NCBI RefSeq assembly: GCF_002263515.1
Contig: NZ_CP022752.1
Location: 930,001 to 994,000, forward strand
Direction: 5' to 3'
DNA length: 64,000 bases
DNA from: Actinopolyspora erythraea
GTDB taxonomy: Bacteria; Actinomycetota; Actinomycetes; Mycobacteriales; Pseudonocardiaceae
The notes under the pieces: generated by a model
Seen by the model: the letters and a program-made list of their open reading frames with translations, nothing else
Databases searched by the model: none
Told to the model about the DNA's origin: nothing
Shown here: positions 34,580 through 44,261 of the stretch, in pieces
Layout of the letters: the number at the start of each line of letters is the position of its first letter
Position numbering within the stretch: the first letter of the stretch is position 1
Program-made: the position numbers and the translations under genes

Positions 34580-36001
34580 ATGTCCGATCGGTTGTCCGCG
34601 CTGGATGCCTCGTTTCTGTATCTGGAGGACCACACCACACCGATGCACGTCGGTGGTGTGGCCGTTTTCCGACGGCCGAGTTCGGGGGTCGACTACGACA
34701 GCGTGGTCTCGTTCATCGAGCGCAAGCTCGCACTGGTTCCCCGTTACCGGCAGAGGGTCGTGCAGGTGCCGGGGCGCCTGGCCAGGCCGGTGTGGGTGGA
34801 CGACCGGGATTTCGACATCAGCTACCACGTACGCCGTTCGGCGTTGCCACGGCCGGGCAACGACGAGCAGTTGCACGACCTCACCCAGCGGTTGATGTCC
34901 AAGAAACTGGACACGACTCGGCCGCTCTGGGAAGTCTACCTGGTCGAGGGGTTGTCGGATGAGCGAACTGCGGTGATCACGAAGACGCACCAGGCGATGA
35001 TCGACGGTATCGGTGCCATCGACATCGGCCAGTTGATCCTGGAAACGAGTCCGTCGGAACGCCCGGTCACTCGGGAGGTCCCGTGGCGCCCGCGTCCCGA
35101 ACCGGGTGCGGTCGAGTTGGCGGTCAACGCCGTCACCGAGGCCGTCCGCCGTCCCGGGGAGGTGGTGGAGAACCTCCGTGCCGCCACGGTCGACGCCACC
35201 GCCACACTGCGCAAGCTCGGAGGGGCCGCCACGGGGCTCTACTCGGCGCTGCGCACGGCCGCTGTTCCCCCGCCGGGAACTCCGCTGAACGGGACCACCT
35301 CGCCGCAGCGCAGGTTCGCGGTCGCGCGGGCGCGGCTGGAGGACTTCCGAGGTGTGCGGCGTCAGCACGGCGGCACCGTCAACGACGTGGTGCTGGCGGT
35401 ACTGACCGGTGCGTTTCGGAGCTGGTTGCTGTCCAGGGGCGAGGTGGTCACCACGCGCAGCACCGTTCGGGCCATGGTCCCGGTCTCGGTCCGGGCCGAC
35501 GGTCCCGCCGCCGCGGCACTTGCCGAAGCGGGTGAAATCCCGTTCGACGATGTCTCCTCGTACCTGGTCGATCTGCCGGTGGGGGAGCCCAGCCCGGTCA
35601 TCCGGTTGCAACAGGTGAGTCACGCCATGCGCGCGCACGTCGAGTCGGGGCAGTCCGTGGGGGCGGACGCGCTGGTGCGGCTCTCCGGGTTCGCTCCTCC
35701 AACCCTGCACGCGCTGGGGGCGCGGGTGGCGAGCGGGCTGTCGAACCGGCTCTTCAACGTGCTGGTGACCAACGTTCCGGGGCCGCAGGTACCGTTGTAC
35801 GCGGCCGGTGCGCCGATGTCCGAGATCTTTCCGGTGATGCCCCTGGTGAAGAACCAGTCCCTGGCCGTCGGGATCACTTCCTACAACGGTGGACTGTTCA
35901 TCGGCCTGAACGCCGACAGGGCCGCCATGCCGGATGTGGACGTCCTTGCTGGGATGATCGAGGAGTCGGTGGAAGAGATGATCGGGACGGTCGAGGTATG
36001 A
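34580..36001 (+). CDS. WS/DGAT-family acyltransferase, Tgs-like, with variant HQxxxDG motif
   Basis: The 473-aa protein has the wax ester synthase/diacylglycerol acyltransferase layout. The N-terminus is MSDRLSALDASFLYLEDHTTPMHVGG, and the condensing-type motif is at about residue 137. There the usual HHxxxDG reads HQAMIDG, so the second (catalytic) His is Gln. The C-terminal domain has NDVVLAVLTGAFRSWL near 270 and VTNVPGPQVPLYAAGA near 393, both conserved in the family. The enzymes make triacylglycerol or wax esters from acyl-CoA. Variants with HQ occur among actinobacterial homologues, but activity is uncertain. Location beside secA and DUF6912 parallels the tgs3 locus Rv3233c/Rv3234c. Its stop overlaps the next gene by 4 bp. 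Confidence 0.88.
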   Translation: MSDRLSALDASFLYLEDHTTPMHVGGVAVFRRPSSGVDYDSVVSFIERKLALVPRYRQRVVQVPGRLARPVWVDDRDFDISYHVRRSALPRPGNDEQLHDLTQRLMSKKLDTTRPLWEVYLVEGLSDERTAVITKTHQAMIDGIGAIDIGQLILETSPSERPVTREVPWRPRPEPGAVELAVNAVTEAVRRPGEVVENLRAATVDATATLRKLGGAATGLYSALRTAAVPPPGTPLNGTTSPQRRFAVARARLEDFRGVRRQHGGTVNDVVLAVLTGAFRSWLLSRGEVVTTRSTVRAMVPVSVRADGPAAAALAEAGEIPFDDVSSYLVDLPVGEPSPVIRLQQVSHAMRAHVESGQSVGADALVRLSGFAPPTLHALGARVASGLSNRLFNVLVTNVPGPQVPLYAAGAPMSEIFPVMPLVKNQSLAVGITSYNGGLFIGLNADRAAMPDVDVLAGMIEESVEEMIGTVEV

Positions 36002-36525
36002 GGATCTATTTGCCCGCTACGGTGCGGATGTTGCGGGACTGCTTCGAACAGCAGCAGCTGCGGCCGTTGAGCGGCACGGCTTTCGCGCTGACCCCGGCAC
36101 TGCGGGAGTCGTATTCGAGCGGGGATGCCGAGGAGTTGGAGGACGTGGCCATGCGAGAGGCGGCCCGTGCCTCGCTTCGGTTGGTTTCCACGGAGCTCGG
36201 TGAGCCGGGGGAAGAGGAGCGGGAAGACGAGGAGCACCCGCGGCGGGTGGTCGTCTCCGCCGATGTGCGTGACGAGGAAGCCACCCTGCGACCGGACCTG
36301 GACCACGCCGTCGTCCGGCTCTCCAATCCCGTGCCGTGGAAGAAGATCGCGGCAGTGCACGTGGACACCGCCGAGGCGGAGGAGGCGGTACGGCGGGCCG
36401 CCCCGCTCGTCGACGACGCCGATCTCGGTGACGAGAAGGCCGAGCTGGCTCTGGGGGACGCGGAGGACCACGAATTGGCCTGGTTCGCCCCGCAGGAAGT
36501 GCCGTTCATGCTCGAGCTGATGTGA
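35998..36525 (+). CDS. DUF6912 family protein (Rv3231c-like)
   Basis: The 175-aa protein starts MRIYLPATVRMLRDCFEQQQLRPLSGTAFAL-like sequence and has acidic stretches around residues 38-85 and 100-155. Homologues are found across mycobacteria and Pseudonocardiales next to the Tgs-like acyltransferase. The function is unknown; no catalytic motif or membrane segment is visible. Its ATG overlaps the acyltransferase stop by 4 bp (ATGA), so the two are translationally coupled and probably act in one pathway. Confidence 0.8.
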   Translation: MRIYLPATVRMLRDCFEQQQLRPLSGTAFALTPALRESYSSGDAEELEDVAMREAARASLRLVSTELGEPGEEEREDEEHPRRVVVSADVRDEEATLRPDLDHAVVRLSNPVPWKKIAAVHVDTAEAEEAVRRAAPLVDDADLGDEKAELALGDAEDHELAWFAPQEVPFMLELM

Positions 36526-36670
36526 CAGCCGCTCGGCTCGGGGAAGGTATTCGTGGTCTCGGCCTCTCGGAACCGGGTGGTCGGCCGCGTGCCCCGGTCG
36601 ACTCCGCGGCGGACCTGCGAGCGGAACCGACCGGGCGGAACCCGCGGTCGCCCGCGCATTCCACGAAGAC

Positions 36671-37489
36671 TCAGGAGCCCTGAACCTCGTCGGCGGGTGG
36701 CACGGTGATGTCGACCGGTTCGCCCCAGTCCGAGTAGGTGACCTTCGTGGTGATTTCGGGGACTTTCTGCCCCGCTATCTCCATCGAGGGGTTGGTTGGC
36801 TTCACCTTCATCAGCAGACCGTTCGGCCCGATCCACACGGTTTTCCGCGTTTCCTCGACGCCCTGTTCGCGCAGGAACTCGTAGGTCTGCCGGGCGGAAT
36901 TCCCGGACTGGGCGGTGGCCTCGCTCAGGTCAGTGACGATCTCGTAGCGGGTCGCCTGTTCGCCGTTGAGCTTCTCCCGCTCGGTGCTCTCGATCTTCGA
37001 GCCCTCCGGAAGCATGGTCTCGATGTCCGAGTACTGACGTATGTTGCCGAGCTGTCCCATGTTGCCGGACATGCTCGTCGAGTCCAGGCTGGTCTTCGTC
37101 CACGGTTTGCCGCTCTGCGAGCCGCCGGGCGTTTTGAAGTAGACGGCCTTCTCGGTCATCACCATCGGCATCGCGCCGTCGCAGCCCATCTTGTTGGCGC
37201 TCAGGTCGATCTGGCAGGTCTGCCCGCCCATGGCGGAGAACATCGAGCTCTGCAGCCCGGTGCCTCCCTCGAGCTCCGTTTCCATCGTCACCGTCTGCTC
37301 GCTGTCCATGCTGCTGGAAGTCTGCGAGACGAGACCGGAGACCTTGTGGAACGTCCGCGTGGAGTCGGAGGACTGCGACTGGCCGTCTCCTCCGCCCGTA
37401 TCGCTCGCCTGGTCGGAGGAGGTCGTGCTACACGCCCCCAGGGTGGTGATCAGTGCAAGCGCTGACAGTGCCAATGTCGTGCGGCGCAC
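36671..37489 (-). CDS. Secreted lipoprotein, LppX/LprG-like C-terminal signature
   Basis: The 272-aa protein has a signal peptide ending in lipobox LGAC (Cys at about 20) and a Ser/Asp/Gly-rich tether (20-45). The mature domain is about 225 aa and ends TYSDWGEPVDITVPPADEVQ. The YSDWG-PV-I-PP ending is shared by the LolA-like LppX/LprAFG group of actinobacterial lipid-carrier lipoproteins; assignment to a named member is not possible. The start is GTG 37489 after AAGGGAG. It is the downstream member of a tandem pair with the gene at 37625-38442. Confidence 0.8.
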   Translation of the reverse strand: MRRTTLALSALALITTLGACSTTSSDQASDTGGGDGQSQSSDSTRTFHKVSGLVSQTSSSMDSEQTVTMETELEGGTGLQSSMFSAMGGQTCQIDLSANKMGCDGAMPMVMTEKAVYFKTPGGSQSGKPWTKTSLDSTSMSGNMGQLGNIRQYSDIETMLPEGSKIESTEREKLNGEQATRYEIVTDLSEATAQSGNSARQTYEFLREQGVEETRKTVWIGPNGLLMKVKPTNPSMEIAGQKVPEITTKVTYSDWGEPVDITVPPADEVQGS

Positions 37490-37624
37490 GAGAAACTCCC
37501 TTCACTGCGATTCACCCGAGTGGGTGGATCATCGCGCAAGTTAGCAAAGCTTCGGGTGCTCACGTGGTGCTTCGGGGGGATTTCCCGTCACACGGTTTTC
37601 CGGGACGCCGTTCGCCGGTGATCT

Positions 37625-38442
37625 TCAGACCGGATCCTGGGTGTACTGCTCGTCGACCTTCTCGGCGGGTGGCACGGTGATGTCGACCGGCTCGCCCCAG
37701 TCCGAGTAGGTGATCACCATTCGCGCGTCCGAGGGGATACCCGCCATGTCGGGAATCTCGCTGGTGATTCGCATCGGCAGGCCGCGTTCGTCGACCCAGA
37801 AGACGTATTCGAGTTCCTCGACGCCCCTGTCCAGCATCCGCTGTGCGCGTTGCCGGTGCCGCTGTTCGCCCTTTTCGAGCGTCACGTTCATGTCGACGGT
37901 CACGTCGTAGCGGACAGCTTTCCTGCCGTCGAACTCCGTTTTCCGTTTCTCGTTGATGGTCGAGCCCTCGGGCAGCATCCGCTCGATGTCACCGAACTTA
38001 CTCAGCTGGCTGAAGTCGGTGCCGCTCTGCCCCAGCTTTCCGGCGGGCAGCTTCACCCACGGTTCGGTGACGCCGCGTTGTTCCCGCATCCGTTCGGGAG
38101 GCTTCATGTAGAACTCGCCCGAGTCCAGGATGAAGTCCAGGAAACCGGAGCAGTGCATGCGCGGCCCGACCAGCTCCATCTCGCAGTCGTAGTTCACCAT
38201 CTTGGCCGTGCTGGCCGGGTAGTTCTCGGCACGCATGCTCACCTTGACGGTGCTGGTCTCCCGCATCGCCTGCTGACGGCCTCGCCGAGTGCGGCGGTGC
38301 TCGACAGTGGACTGAGGCTCTGCTCGGACTGTTCGGGGGAGCCCTCACCGGTGGGTTCGTCGGAGCGGGCCGTCTGCCCGGAGCCACAGGCGGTGATGCT
38401 CGTCAGGGCCAGCGCTGTCAGCCCGATGGCCAGTCTTCGCAT
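37625..38442 (-). pseudogene. Paralogous lipoprotein gene with a single frameshift
   Basis: The ATG at 38442 (AAGGA site) opens a lipoprotein signal peptide with lipobox ITAC (Cys near residue 19), but this frame stops at 38239. The remainder, from about 38266 to 37625, continues in another frame. It encodes a 213-residue mature domain ending YSDWGEPVDITVPPAEKVD, matching its neighbour. The break lies between about 38262 and 38285, where LGEAV passes into QQAMRETSTVKV. One indel restores a protein of about 270 aa, the length of the neighbour. This is either a recent pseudogene or a sequencing error. Confidence 0.75.
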
Positions 38443-38529
38443 TCGGATCCTTCCGCGACGATCGTTTTGACCGGGGCGGGGCCCTAGCAGCGGGGTGTGC
38501 CTAGCAGCGAAGAATTTTATGAATATAAT

Positions 38530-39540
38530 TCATTCGTCACGTCCCGTGCGCGAGCGCAGCAGCCTCCGTAGTGAGTTCAACTGCGCTTCGTGACCCTCCT
38601 CCGCCACGAACGTGTCCAGATGGCAGTCCGGATCCTCGGGCGCACCCAGGTGACCGCAGTTCGGAGGACACTCCTCCGCGGCCTCGGCGAGATCCTCGAA
38701 GGCGTCCACGAGATCGTTGGCGGTGACGTGTGCCAACCCGAACGAACGGATGCCGGGGGTGTCCACCACCCATCCCCCCGCGGTGCCGGGCAACGCCATC
38801 GCTACCGCCGAGGTCGAGGTGTGCCGACCCTTGCCGACCTCGCTGACGCGGCCGATGGCGCGGGCCGCCTCCGGGACCAGCCGGTTGACCAGTGTCGACT
38901 TGCCCACGCCGGAATGCCCGACCAGCGCCGAGACACGGCCGTCCAGCACCGTGCGCAGCTCGGTCGGCTCGACGTCGAGCCGGGTGGTGAGTACGGAGAT
39001 TCCCAGGTCCGCGTACCCCGAGATCCACTCTTCCGGCGCGGCCAGGTCGGCCTTGGTGAGGCACAGCACCGGGGCGAGCCCACCGGCGTAGGCGGCGACC
39101 AGACATCGGTCGATGAACCCCGAGCGGGGCGGTGGATCCGCCAACGAGCTCACGATCACCAGCTGCTCGGCGTTGGCCACCACGACCCGCTCGTAGGGGT
39201 CGGTGTCGTCGGCGGTGCGCCGCAGCACACTGCTCCGCTCCGCCACTCCCACGATCCGCGCCAACGTGTCCGGTTCGCCGGAGGTGTCGCCCACCAGCCG
39301 GACGCGGTCCCCGATCACGATTGGGGTGCGTCCGAGCTCCTTGGCGCGCATGGCCACCACCTGGTGCCGGGGATCCCCGTCGACGGCGCACGTCCACCTG
39401 CCCCGGTCGACGGCGACCACCATCCCCACCACGGCGTCGGAGTGCGTGGGGCGCTGCTTGCTGCGCGGCCTGCTGTTGCGCCGGTTGGGCCTCACCCGGA
39501 CGTCGGACTCGTCGAGATCTCGCCACCCCCGCTTGGCCAT
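38530..39540 (-). CDS. rsgA: RsgA, small ribosomal subunit GTPase
   Basis: The 336-aa circularly permuted GTPase has an OB-fold domain (about 35-105). GTPase motifs appear in permuted order: G4 CLTKADL at about 165, G1 GHSGVGKSTLVN at about 212, and G3 DTPGIRSFG at about 258. The C-terminal zinc-binding segment has CPPNCGHLGAPEDPDCHL near 290, supplying the Cys/His ligands. RsgA checks late 30S assembly. The ATG at 39540 lies 16 bp after the aroA stop, so the two genes form an operon as in Rv3227-Rv3228. The N-terminus is basic and extended. Confidence 0.94.
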   Translation of the reverse strand: MAKRGWRDLDESDVRVRPNRRNSRPRSKQRPTHSDAVVGMVVAVDRGRWTCAVDGDPRHQVVAMRAKELGRTPIVIGDRVRLVGDTSGEPDTLARIVGVAERSSVLRRTADDTDPYERVVVANAEQLVIVSSLADPPPRSGFIDRCLVAAYAGGLAPVLCLTKADLAAPEEWISGYADLGISVLTTRLDVEPTELRTVLDGRVSALVGHSGVGKSTLVNRLVPEAARAIGRVSEVGKGRHTSTSAVAMALPGTAGGWVVDTPGIRSFGLAHVTANDLVDAFEDLAEAAEECPPNCGHLGAPEDPDCHLDTFVAEEGHEAQLNSLRRLLRSRTGRDE

Positions 39541-39556
39541 CACCGCTCCGCTCCCG

Positions 39557-40825
39557 TCACCGCTGAGTACCCAGCATGCTCGCCCACAGCCCGGGGAAGT
39601 CGGGCAGGGTCTTGCCGGTGGTCGCGATGTCGTCGACACGCGTATCCGGCACCCGCAGCCCCAGGATCGCCCCCGCCGTGGCCATTCGGTGGTCGGCGTA
39701 GGAGTGCCACTGCCCACCGTGCATCGGCCCGGGAACGATGGTCAGCCCGTCGGGGTGCTCCGAGACCTCCGTCCCCAGGTTGGTCAGTTCCGCGCGGAGC
39801 GCCGCGAGCCGATCCGTCTCGTGCCCGCGCAGGTGTGCGATCCCCCGCAGCCGGGATTCGCCGTGCGCGAGCGCGGCCATCGCGGCGACGGTGGGGGTGA
39901 GCTCCCCGATCTCGTGCAGGTCCACGTCCACACCGCGCAGCCGCTCGGGCCCCGTGACGGTCAACCCGGCTTCGTCCAGCCGGACCCGAGCTCCCATCTC
40001 CCGGAGGATCCACCGGATGGCGTCGCCGGCCTGGGTCGTGCGCGTCGGCCAGTTGGGAACGGTGACCTCGCCGCCGGTCACTGCCGCGGCCGCGAGGAAC
40101 GGCGCGGCGTTGGACAGGTCCGGTTCGATCCGCAGGTCGAGCGGTTCGACCTTGCCCGGAGACACGGTCCAGCTGTCGGGTTCAGAGTCGTCGACGTCGA
40201 CCCCCTGGGCGCGCAGCATCTCCACCGTCATCGCTATGTGCGGCAGTGACGGCACCGCCGATCCGGCGTGCCGCACGGTCATCCCCCGGTCGTACCGGGC
40301 GGCCGAGAGCAGCAGCCCGGAGACGAACTGGGAGGAGGCCGAAGCGTCGATCGTGACCTCACCACCGTCGAGCCCGCCGGATCCCTCGATCGTGAACGGC
40401 AAGCTGTCGCCCCGCACCCGAGCCCCCAGCTCGCGCAGCGCGTGCAGCACCGTGTCCAGCGGTCGTTCCCGCGCCCGGGGATCCCCGTCGAAGGTGATCG
40501 TGCCCTCGGCGAGGCACGCCAGCGGCGGCAGGAAACGCATCACCGTTCCGGCGAGCCCGCAGTCGACGGTCGCCGGGCCCCGCGGCGTCGCGGGTGTGAC
40601 CAGCCACTCGCCGTCCGGACCGTCGACGACGTCCACGCCCAGCGAGCGCAGCGCGCCGGCCATCAGCTCGGTGTCCCTGCTGCGCAGGGGAGAACGTAGT
40701 GTGGAGGAGCCGGATGCCAGTGCCGCGAGGACCAGCGCCCGGTTGGTGATCGACTTGGAACCGGCGATCTCTACGGTGGCGTGTACCGCGTCCTGCGCGA
40801 GCGGGGCGGACCATGGTGCGCTCAT
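39557..40825 (-). CDS. aroA: EPSP synthase (3-phosphoshikimate 1-carboxyvinyltransferase)
   Basis: The 422-aa enzyme transfers enolpyruvate from PEP to shikimate-3-phosphate in aromatic amino acid synthesis. The shikimate-phosphate loop is [15 protein letters not shown] at about 23. The PEP-site signature is [16 protein letters not shown] at about 87. [17 protein letters not shown] near 120 and [14 protein letters not shown] near 385 complete the two domes. The CGLAGT form differs from GNAGT of class I but is usual in actinobacteria. It starts at ATG 40825 and precedes rsgA. Confidence 0.95.
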   Translation of the reverse strand: MSAPWSAPLAQDAVHATVEIAGSKSITNRALVLAALASGSSTLRSPLRSRDTELMAGALRSLGVDVVDGPDGEWLVTPATPRGPATVDCGLAGTVMRFLPPLACLAEGTITFDGDPRARERPLDTVLHALRELGARVRGDSLPFTIEGSGGLDGGEVTIDASASSQFVSGLLLSAARYDRGMTVRHAGSAVPSLPHIAMTVEMLRAQGVDVDDSEPDSWTVSPGKVEPLDLRIEPDLSNAAPFLAAAAVTGGEVTVPNWPTRTTQAGDAIRWILREMGARVRLDEAGLTVTGPERLRGVDVDLHEIGELTPTVAAMAALAHGESRLRGIAHLRGHETDRLAALRAELTNLGTEVSEHPDGLTIVPGPMHGGQWHSYADHRMATAGAILGLRVPDTRVDDIATTGKTLPDFPGLWASMLGTQR

Positions 40826-41014
40826 GTGTCGATGGTCTCGCACACGCGGGTCGCGTACTGAGTTCGGGGTGGAGTTCCGCCGGGCCGGTTCAGCCGGGTG
40901 CGGGGTGCGCGAGTTCGCGGTGGAACTGGGAGCATACGTGCAACGTGAACAGCAGGTGCGGTTCCCGCTCTTCGGGGTCTGCCGCTTCGCGGCGGTGGTG
41001 GAGGTGTGAAAGCG

Positions 41015-41758
41015 ATGTGCGGTAGGTACGCCTCGTCGAAGTCGCCGGGCGAGCTCGCCGCCGAGTTCGACGCCCGTGACGCGAGCGGTTCGCGAGCACC
41101 CGAGCCCGACTACAACGTCGCCCCCACCAAGCCGGTGTTCAGCGTCGTCCAGCGACATCCGCGTGACGCCGAGGGCAACCCCGACCCGGACACCTCCGAG
41201 CGCACGGTGCGGGTGATGCGCTGGGGCCTGGTGCCGAAGTGGGCCAAGGACCCCTCGGTGGGAAGCCGGATGATCAACGCGCGTTCCGAGACCGTGGCCA
41301 CCAAACCGGCCTTTCGCGGTGCCGTCCGCCACTACCGCTGCCTGCTGCCCGCCGACGGTTGGTACGAGTGGAAGCCGGGCAGTGGCCCCAAGCAGCCCTA
41401 CTACGTCACCACTCCCGACGACTCCAGTCTCGGCATGGCGGGGATCTGGGCGACCTGGCGCGATCCCGCCGATCCCTCGGCCGAGCCGCTGGTCAGCTGT
41501 GCCGTGCTGACCACCGAGGCGGTGGGTGAGCTCGCCGAGGTGCACGAGCGGATGCCGCTGGTGCTGCCGCCGCGGGACTGGGCGACGTGGCTGGACCCGG
41601 ACAACCAGGACGTCACCGACCTGCTGGTGCCTCCCCCGGCCGACCTGGTGGGCGGTCTTCGGATGCGCCCGGTTTCCCGGGCGGTCAACAGCGTGGCCAA
41701 CAACAGTCCCGGTCTCACCGAGCCGGTTCCGGAGAAGGACGCCCTGTTCGAATCATGA
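41015..41758 (+). CDS. SRAP/HMCES-family abasic-site DNA-protein crosslinking protein
   Basis: The 247-aa protein has Met-Cys at its start (MCGRYASS). After Met removal, Cys2 forms a stable thiazolidine crosslink with abasic sites in single-stranded DNA. Conserved elements are [14 protein letters not shown] near residue 87, GWYEWK near 115 and HERMPLVL near 177, covering the active-site Asn, Glu and His. ATG 41015 was chosen over GTG 41006 because Cys must follow the initiator. It overlaps the next gene by 4 bp. The same protein (Rv3226c) sits beside aroA in mycobacteria. Confidence 0.93.
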   Translation: MCGRYASSKSPGELAAEFDARDASGSRAPEPDYNVAPTKPVFSVVQRHPRDAEGNPDPDTSERTVRVMRWGLVPKWAKDPSVGSRMINARSETVATKPAFRGAVRHYRCLLPADGWYEWKPGSGPKQPYYVTTPDDSSLGMAGIWATWRDPADPSAEPLVSCAVLTTEAVGELAEVHERMPLVLPPRDWATWLDPDNQDVTDLLVPPPADLVGGLRMRPVSRAVNSVANNSPGLTEPVPEKDALFES

Positions 41759-42366
41759 CGAGAGTCGAGGTGGACACGCCGCACGGCGTCGCCCGCGCCG
41801 AACTGCACAGTGCCGCCGAGGGACGTGCGGCACTGCTGCTGGGGCACGGCGCCGGTGGCGGATTCGAGGCGGAGGACCTGGTGTGCGCGGCGCGCACCGC
41901 CACGTCCTCGGGAGTGCACGTCGCGCTCGTCGAGCAGCCCTACCGAGTGGCCGGTCGCAGGGCGCCCGCACCCGCGCGACAGCTCGACACCTGCTGGCTG
42001 GCCGTGGCCGAGGACCTGGGGCAGCGGTGGTTCCCCGAACTTCCGCTGATCTTCGGTGGACGTTCCTCCGGGGCGCGGGTGGCCTGCCGTACGGCCGAGG
42101 CCGGCGGGGCCTCGGCGGTGCTGTGCCTGGCGTTCCCGCTCCACCCGCCCGGCAGGCCGGACAAGGACCGCGGTGACGAGCTCTTCGGCGTCGAGGTGCC
42201 GACCCTGGTGGTACAGGGGGAGAGCGATCCGTTCGGGGAACCGGAGCCGTCCTCCCAGCGGGAGGTGGTGCTGGTGCCCGGCGACCACTCGCTGCGGGCC
42301 GACACCGGGGCGGTTTCGCGTGCCGTCTCCGAGTGGCTCGGCAGAGTCCTTCGCTTCCTCGAGTGA
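41755..42366 (+). CDS. Alpha/beta hydrolase, KANL3/Tex30 type
   Basis: The 203-aa protein has VDTPHGVARAEL at the N-terminus. LLLGHGAGGGFEAEDL at about 29 is the oxyanion-hole loop, and FGGRSSGARVACRTA near 100 is the nucleophile elbow GxSxG. An acid residue lies at VQGESDPFG near 157, and the terminal His is in VLVPGDHSLRADTG near 180. All elements of the catalytic triad are present, so an active hydrolase is likely; the substrate is unknown. Translation is coupled to the SRAP gene through a 4-bp ATGA overlap, matching Rv3225/Rv3226 neighbourhoods. Confidence 0.85.
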   Translation: MTRVEVDTPHGVARAELHSAAEGRAALLLGHGAGGGFEAEDLVCAARTATSSGVHVALVEQPYRVAGRRAPAPARQLDTCWLAVAEDLGQRWFPELPLIFGGRSSGARVACRTAEAGGASAVLCLAFPLHPPGRPDKDRGDELFGVEVPTLVVQGESDPFGEPEPSSQREVVLVPGDHSLRADTGAVSRAVSEWLGRVLRFLE

Positions 42367-43019
42367 CCGGAGTCAGCCGGGATGACTGCGAGGACGCCCG
42401 CTCGGCGGAACCTCTCGCACGTCTCGTGAGCGGCCAGGCCCGGTTTCGGGAAGCGGACACCCCACACAACGTCGGGCCTTCCTGGTGAGAGGCGCACCGG
42501 AGAACCCCGTGAGTGTGGTGAGGGTTCTGGTCGGAGCTGTCAGGATCGGGGCTGGCGAGCTCGGGACGACTCAGGAGGATCGCGGCTGTGGCGGCCGCGG
42601 CAGTGGTCGGGGTTCGGCCCGGGGAGATGGTCGCGGTTCGGGTCTCCTCGGCGCTGATGGCGCGGCGATTTCGCGAGAAATCGACGACGCCCCGCCGGTG
42701 GGCCCGAGTCGCGCTGCCACGAGCGTGACCCCGCTCGTGGTGGCGGTTCAACGCGAGCGGTGATCGGGACCGGACCGGCGGGTGGAATAGCGCGCCGTCG
42801 TGCGCTGTTGGACGGGGCGTGTTGACCGAGCAGAGTGGTACGGCCGTCCACGACGGCCAGCAGCCCAGCTTGAAGGAGTGCGTGCCGTCACGTGGTTCGC
42901 GGGATTCCACGAGGCGTGCACCTGGCGGTGCCGGGGTAACCTGGGAAAGTACTCATGTCGGTGAGGGCATGGGGGCGTCACCATCTCCACTTTCGTCTTG
43001 GTGGCGGGGAAGGAGCCCG
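42367..43019. other. Long intergenic region upstream of sigH
   Basis: 653 bases with no confident gene. It contains hairpin-repeat copy C at 42661-42683. The sigH frame is open upstream as far as 42819, with an in-frame ATG at 42969. No clear autoregulatory GGAAT-N18-GTT promoter was identified by eye. Confidence 0.55.
42661..42683. repeat. Dispersed hairpin repeat, copy C
   Basis: CGATTTC (42666-42672), loop GCGA, GAAATCG (42677-42683), preceded by CGCGG. It is the same element as copies A and B but inverted, as the loop sequence shows. Unlike those, it lies between two genes in the same orientation. Confidence 0.7.
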
Positions 43020-43724
43020 GTGCCTGGTACCAATAGCGAGCAGGCCAGTCCTGCCGAGAACGCGCAGCCGGCGGAGAGCGGTGAGCAGCGGTCGCGGGAG
43101 GCGGCGACGCAGCAGGCGGACTCCGAGGTGACGGAGACCGCCGAACAGCGCGTCGCCCGCTTCGAACGTGACGCGATGCCGTTGCTGGACCAGCTCTACG
43201 GTGCCGCGCTGCGGATGACGCGCAATGCGGCCGACGCCGAGGACCTCGTGCAGGAGACCTACCTCAAGGCGTATTCGGCGTTCAAGTCCTACACCAGGGG
43301 GACCAACCTCAAGGCCTGGTTGTACCGCATCCTTACCAACACCTACATCAACGGCTACCGCAAGCGGCAGCGCCAGCCGCAGCAGCAGCCCACGGACGAG
43401 ATCGCCGACTGGCAGCTGGCGCAGGCCGAGAGCCACACCTCCAGCGGGCTGCGTTCCGCCGAGCTGGAGGCGCTCGACAGGCTGCCGGACACCGACGTGA
43501 AGGACGCGTTGCAGCAGCTGGGCGAGGAGTTCCGCATGGTGGTTTACCTGGCGGACGTGGAGGGGTTCGCCTACAAGGAAATCGCCGAGATCATGGATAC
43601 TCCGATCGGTACGGTCATGTCCCGGCTGCACCGCGGACGCAGGCAGCTGCGCGGGATGCTGACCGACGTGGCGCGTGAACGTGGCTTTCTGCGATCCGGC
43701 GAGCGGGAGGTGAGTACACCGTGA
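43020..43724 (+). CDS. sigH: Group 4 sigma factor SigH/SigR
   Basis: The 234-aa ECF sigma factor controls the thiol-oxidative and heat stress response. The sigma-2 region at about 60-125 has [17 protein letters not shown] and [16 protein letters not shown]. The sigma-4 region (about 165-220) has [29 protein letters not shown]. An N-terminal Gln/Glu/Ala-rich extension precedes them. GTG 43020 follows GGGGAAGGAG and was chosen as start; an in-frame ATG at 42969 could give a longer isoform, as known for Streptomyces SigR. It overlaps rshA by 4 bp (GTGA). SigH would be held inactive by RshA until disulfide stress. Confidence 0.94.
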   Translation: MPGTNSEQASPAENAQPAESGEQRSREAATQQADSEVTETAEQRVARFERDAMPLLDQLYGAALRMTRNAADAEDLVQETYLKAYSAFKSYTRGTNLKAWLYRILTNTYINGYRKRQRQPQQQPTDEIADWQLAQAESHTSSGLRSAELEALDRLPDTDVKDALQQLGEEFRMVVYLADVEGFAYKEIAEIMDTPIGTVMSRLHRGRRQLRGMLTDVARERGFLRSGEREVSTP

Positions 43725-44044
43725 GCTGTTGCGACGATTCGCGGACTTCCTGCGACGACGTGCTCGCCGAGGTGTGGCTCTTCCTGGACAACGAGTGCGA
43801 CCAGGAACGGCGTGCCGCCCTGCGGAAGCATCTCGACGAGTGCAACTCCTGCCTGGAACGTTACGGCATCGAAGAGCACCTCAAGGAGCTGTTGCACCGC
43901 AAGTGCGGCGGCGAGCACGCGCCGCCGGAACTGCGCGACAGGCTGCGCAACTCCATCAGGGAGAACGTGCTGCGCCAGGCGGAGGTGACGGTGGAGGACA
44001 GCCCGGAGGGAACCTCGGTCGAGGTTCGCAGCAAGAACTCGTAA
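43721..44044 (+). CDS. rshA: RshA/RsrA zinc anti-sigma factor
   Basis: The 107-aa protein has the zinc-binding anti-sigma motif HLDECNSC with Cys11, His37, Cys41 and Cys44, the same positions as Streptomyces RsrA. Under oxidation Cys11 forms a disulfide with another Cys, zinc is lost and the sigma factor is released. Extra cysteines lie at 3, 4, 26 and about 61. Its GTG start overlaps sigH, ensuring coupled synthesis. A strong bidirectional terminator follows. Confidence 0.94.
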   Translation: MSCCDDSRTSCDDVLAEVWLFLDNECDQERRAALRKHLDECNSCLERYGIEEHLKELLHRKCGGEHAPPELRDRLRNSIRENVLRQAEVTVEDSPEGTSVEVRSKNS

Positions 44045-44155
44045 CGCGCTCGCGCGTGGAGGGGCCGGACCGCCGCCGCGGGCCGGCGATGCCGTGCCCC
44101 GGTGCCTCCCGACCGCCCCCGCGCGAGCAGCGACCGCTCTCCGGACAGCACGAAG

Positions 44156-44194
44156 AAATGGCCCCGAACCGGTCCGACCGGTTCGGGGCCATTT
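44156..44194. terminator. Bidirectional terminator between rshA and bL37
   Basis: AAATGGCCCCGAACCGG (44156-44172) pairs perfectly over 17 bp with 44178-44194 around the loop TCCGA. The AAAT/ATTT base gives A/T-rich ends on both strands, so it can serve both convergent genes. Confidence 0.9.
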
Positions 44195-44261
44195 CGTTCG
44201 GGGCGCGGACGCGGCGTGGTGCCGCGGTGGCGCGAGCGAGCCGCACGGTCCGCGAAAACCC

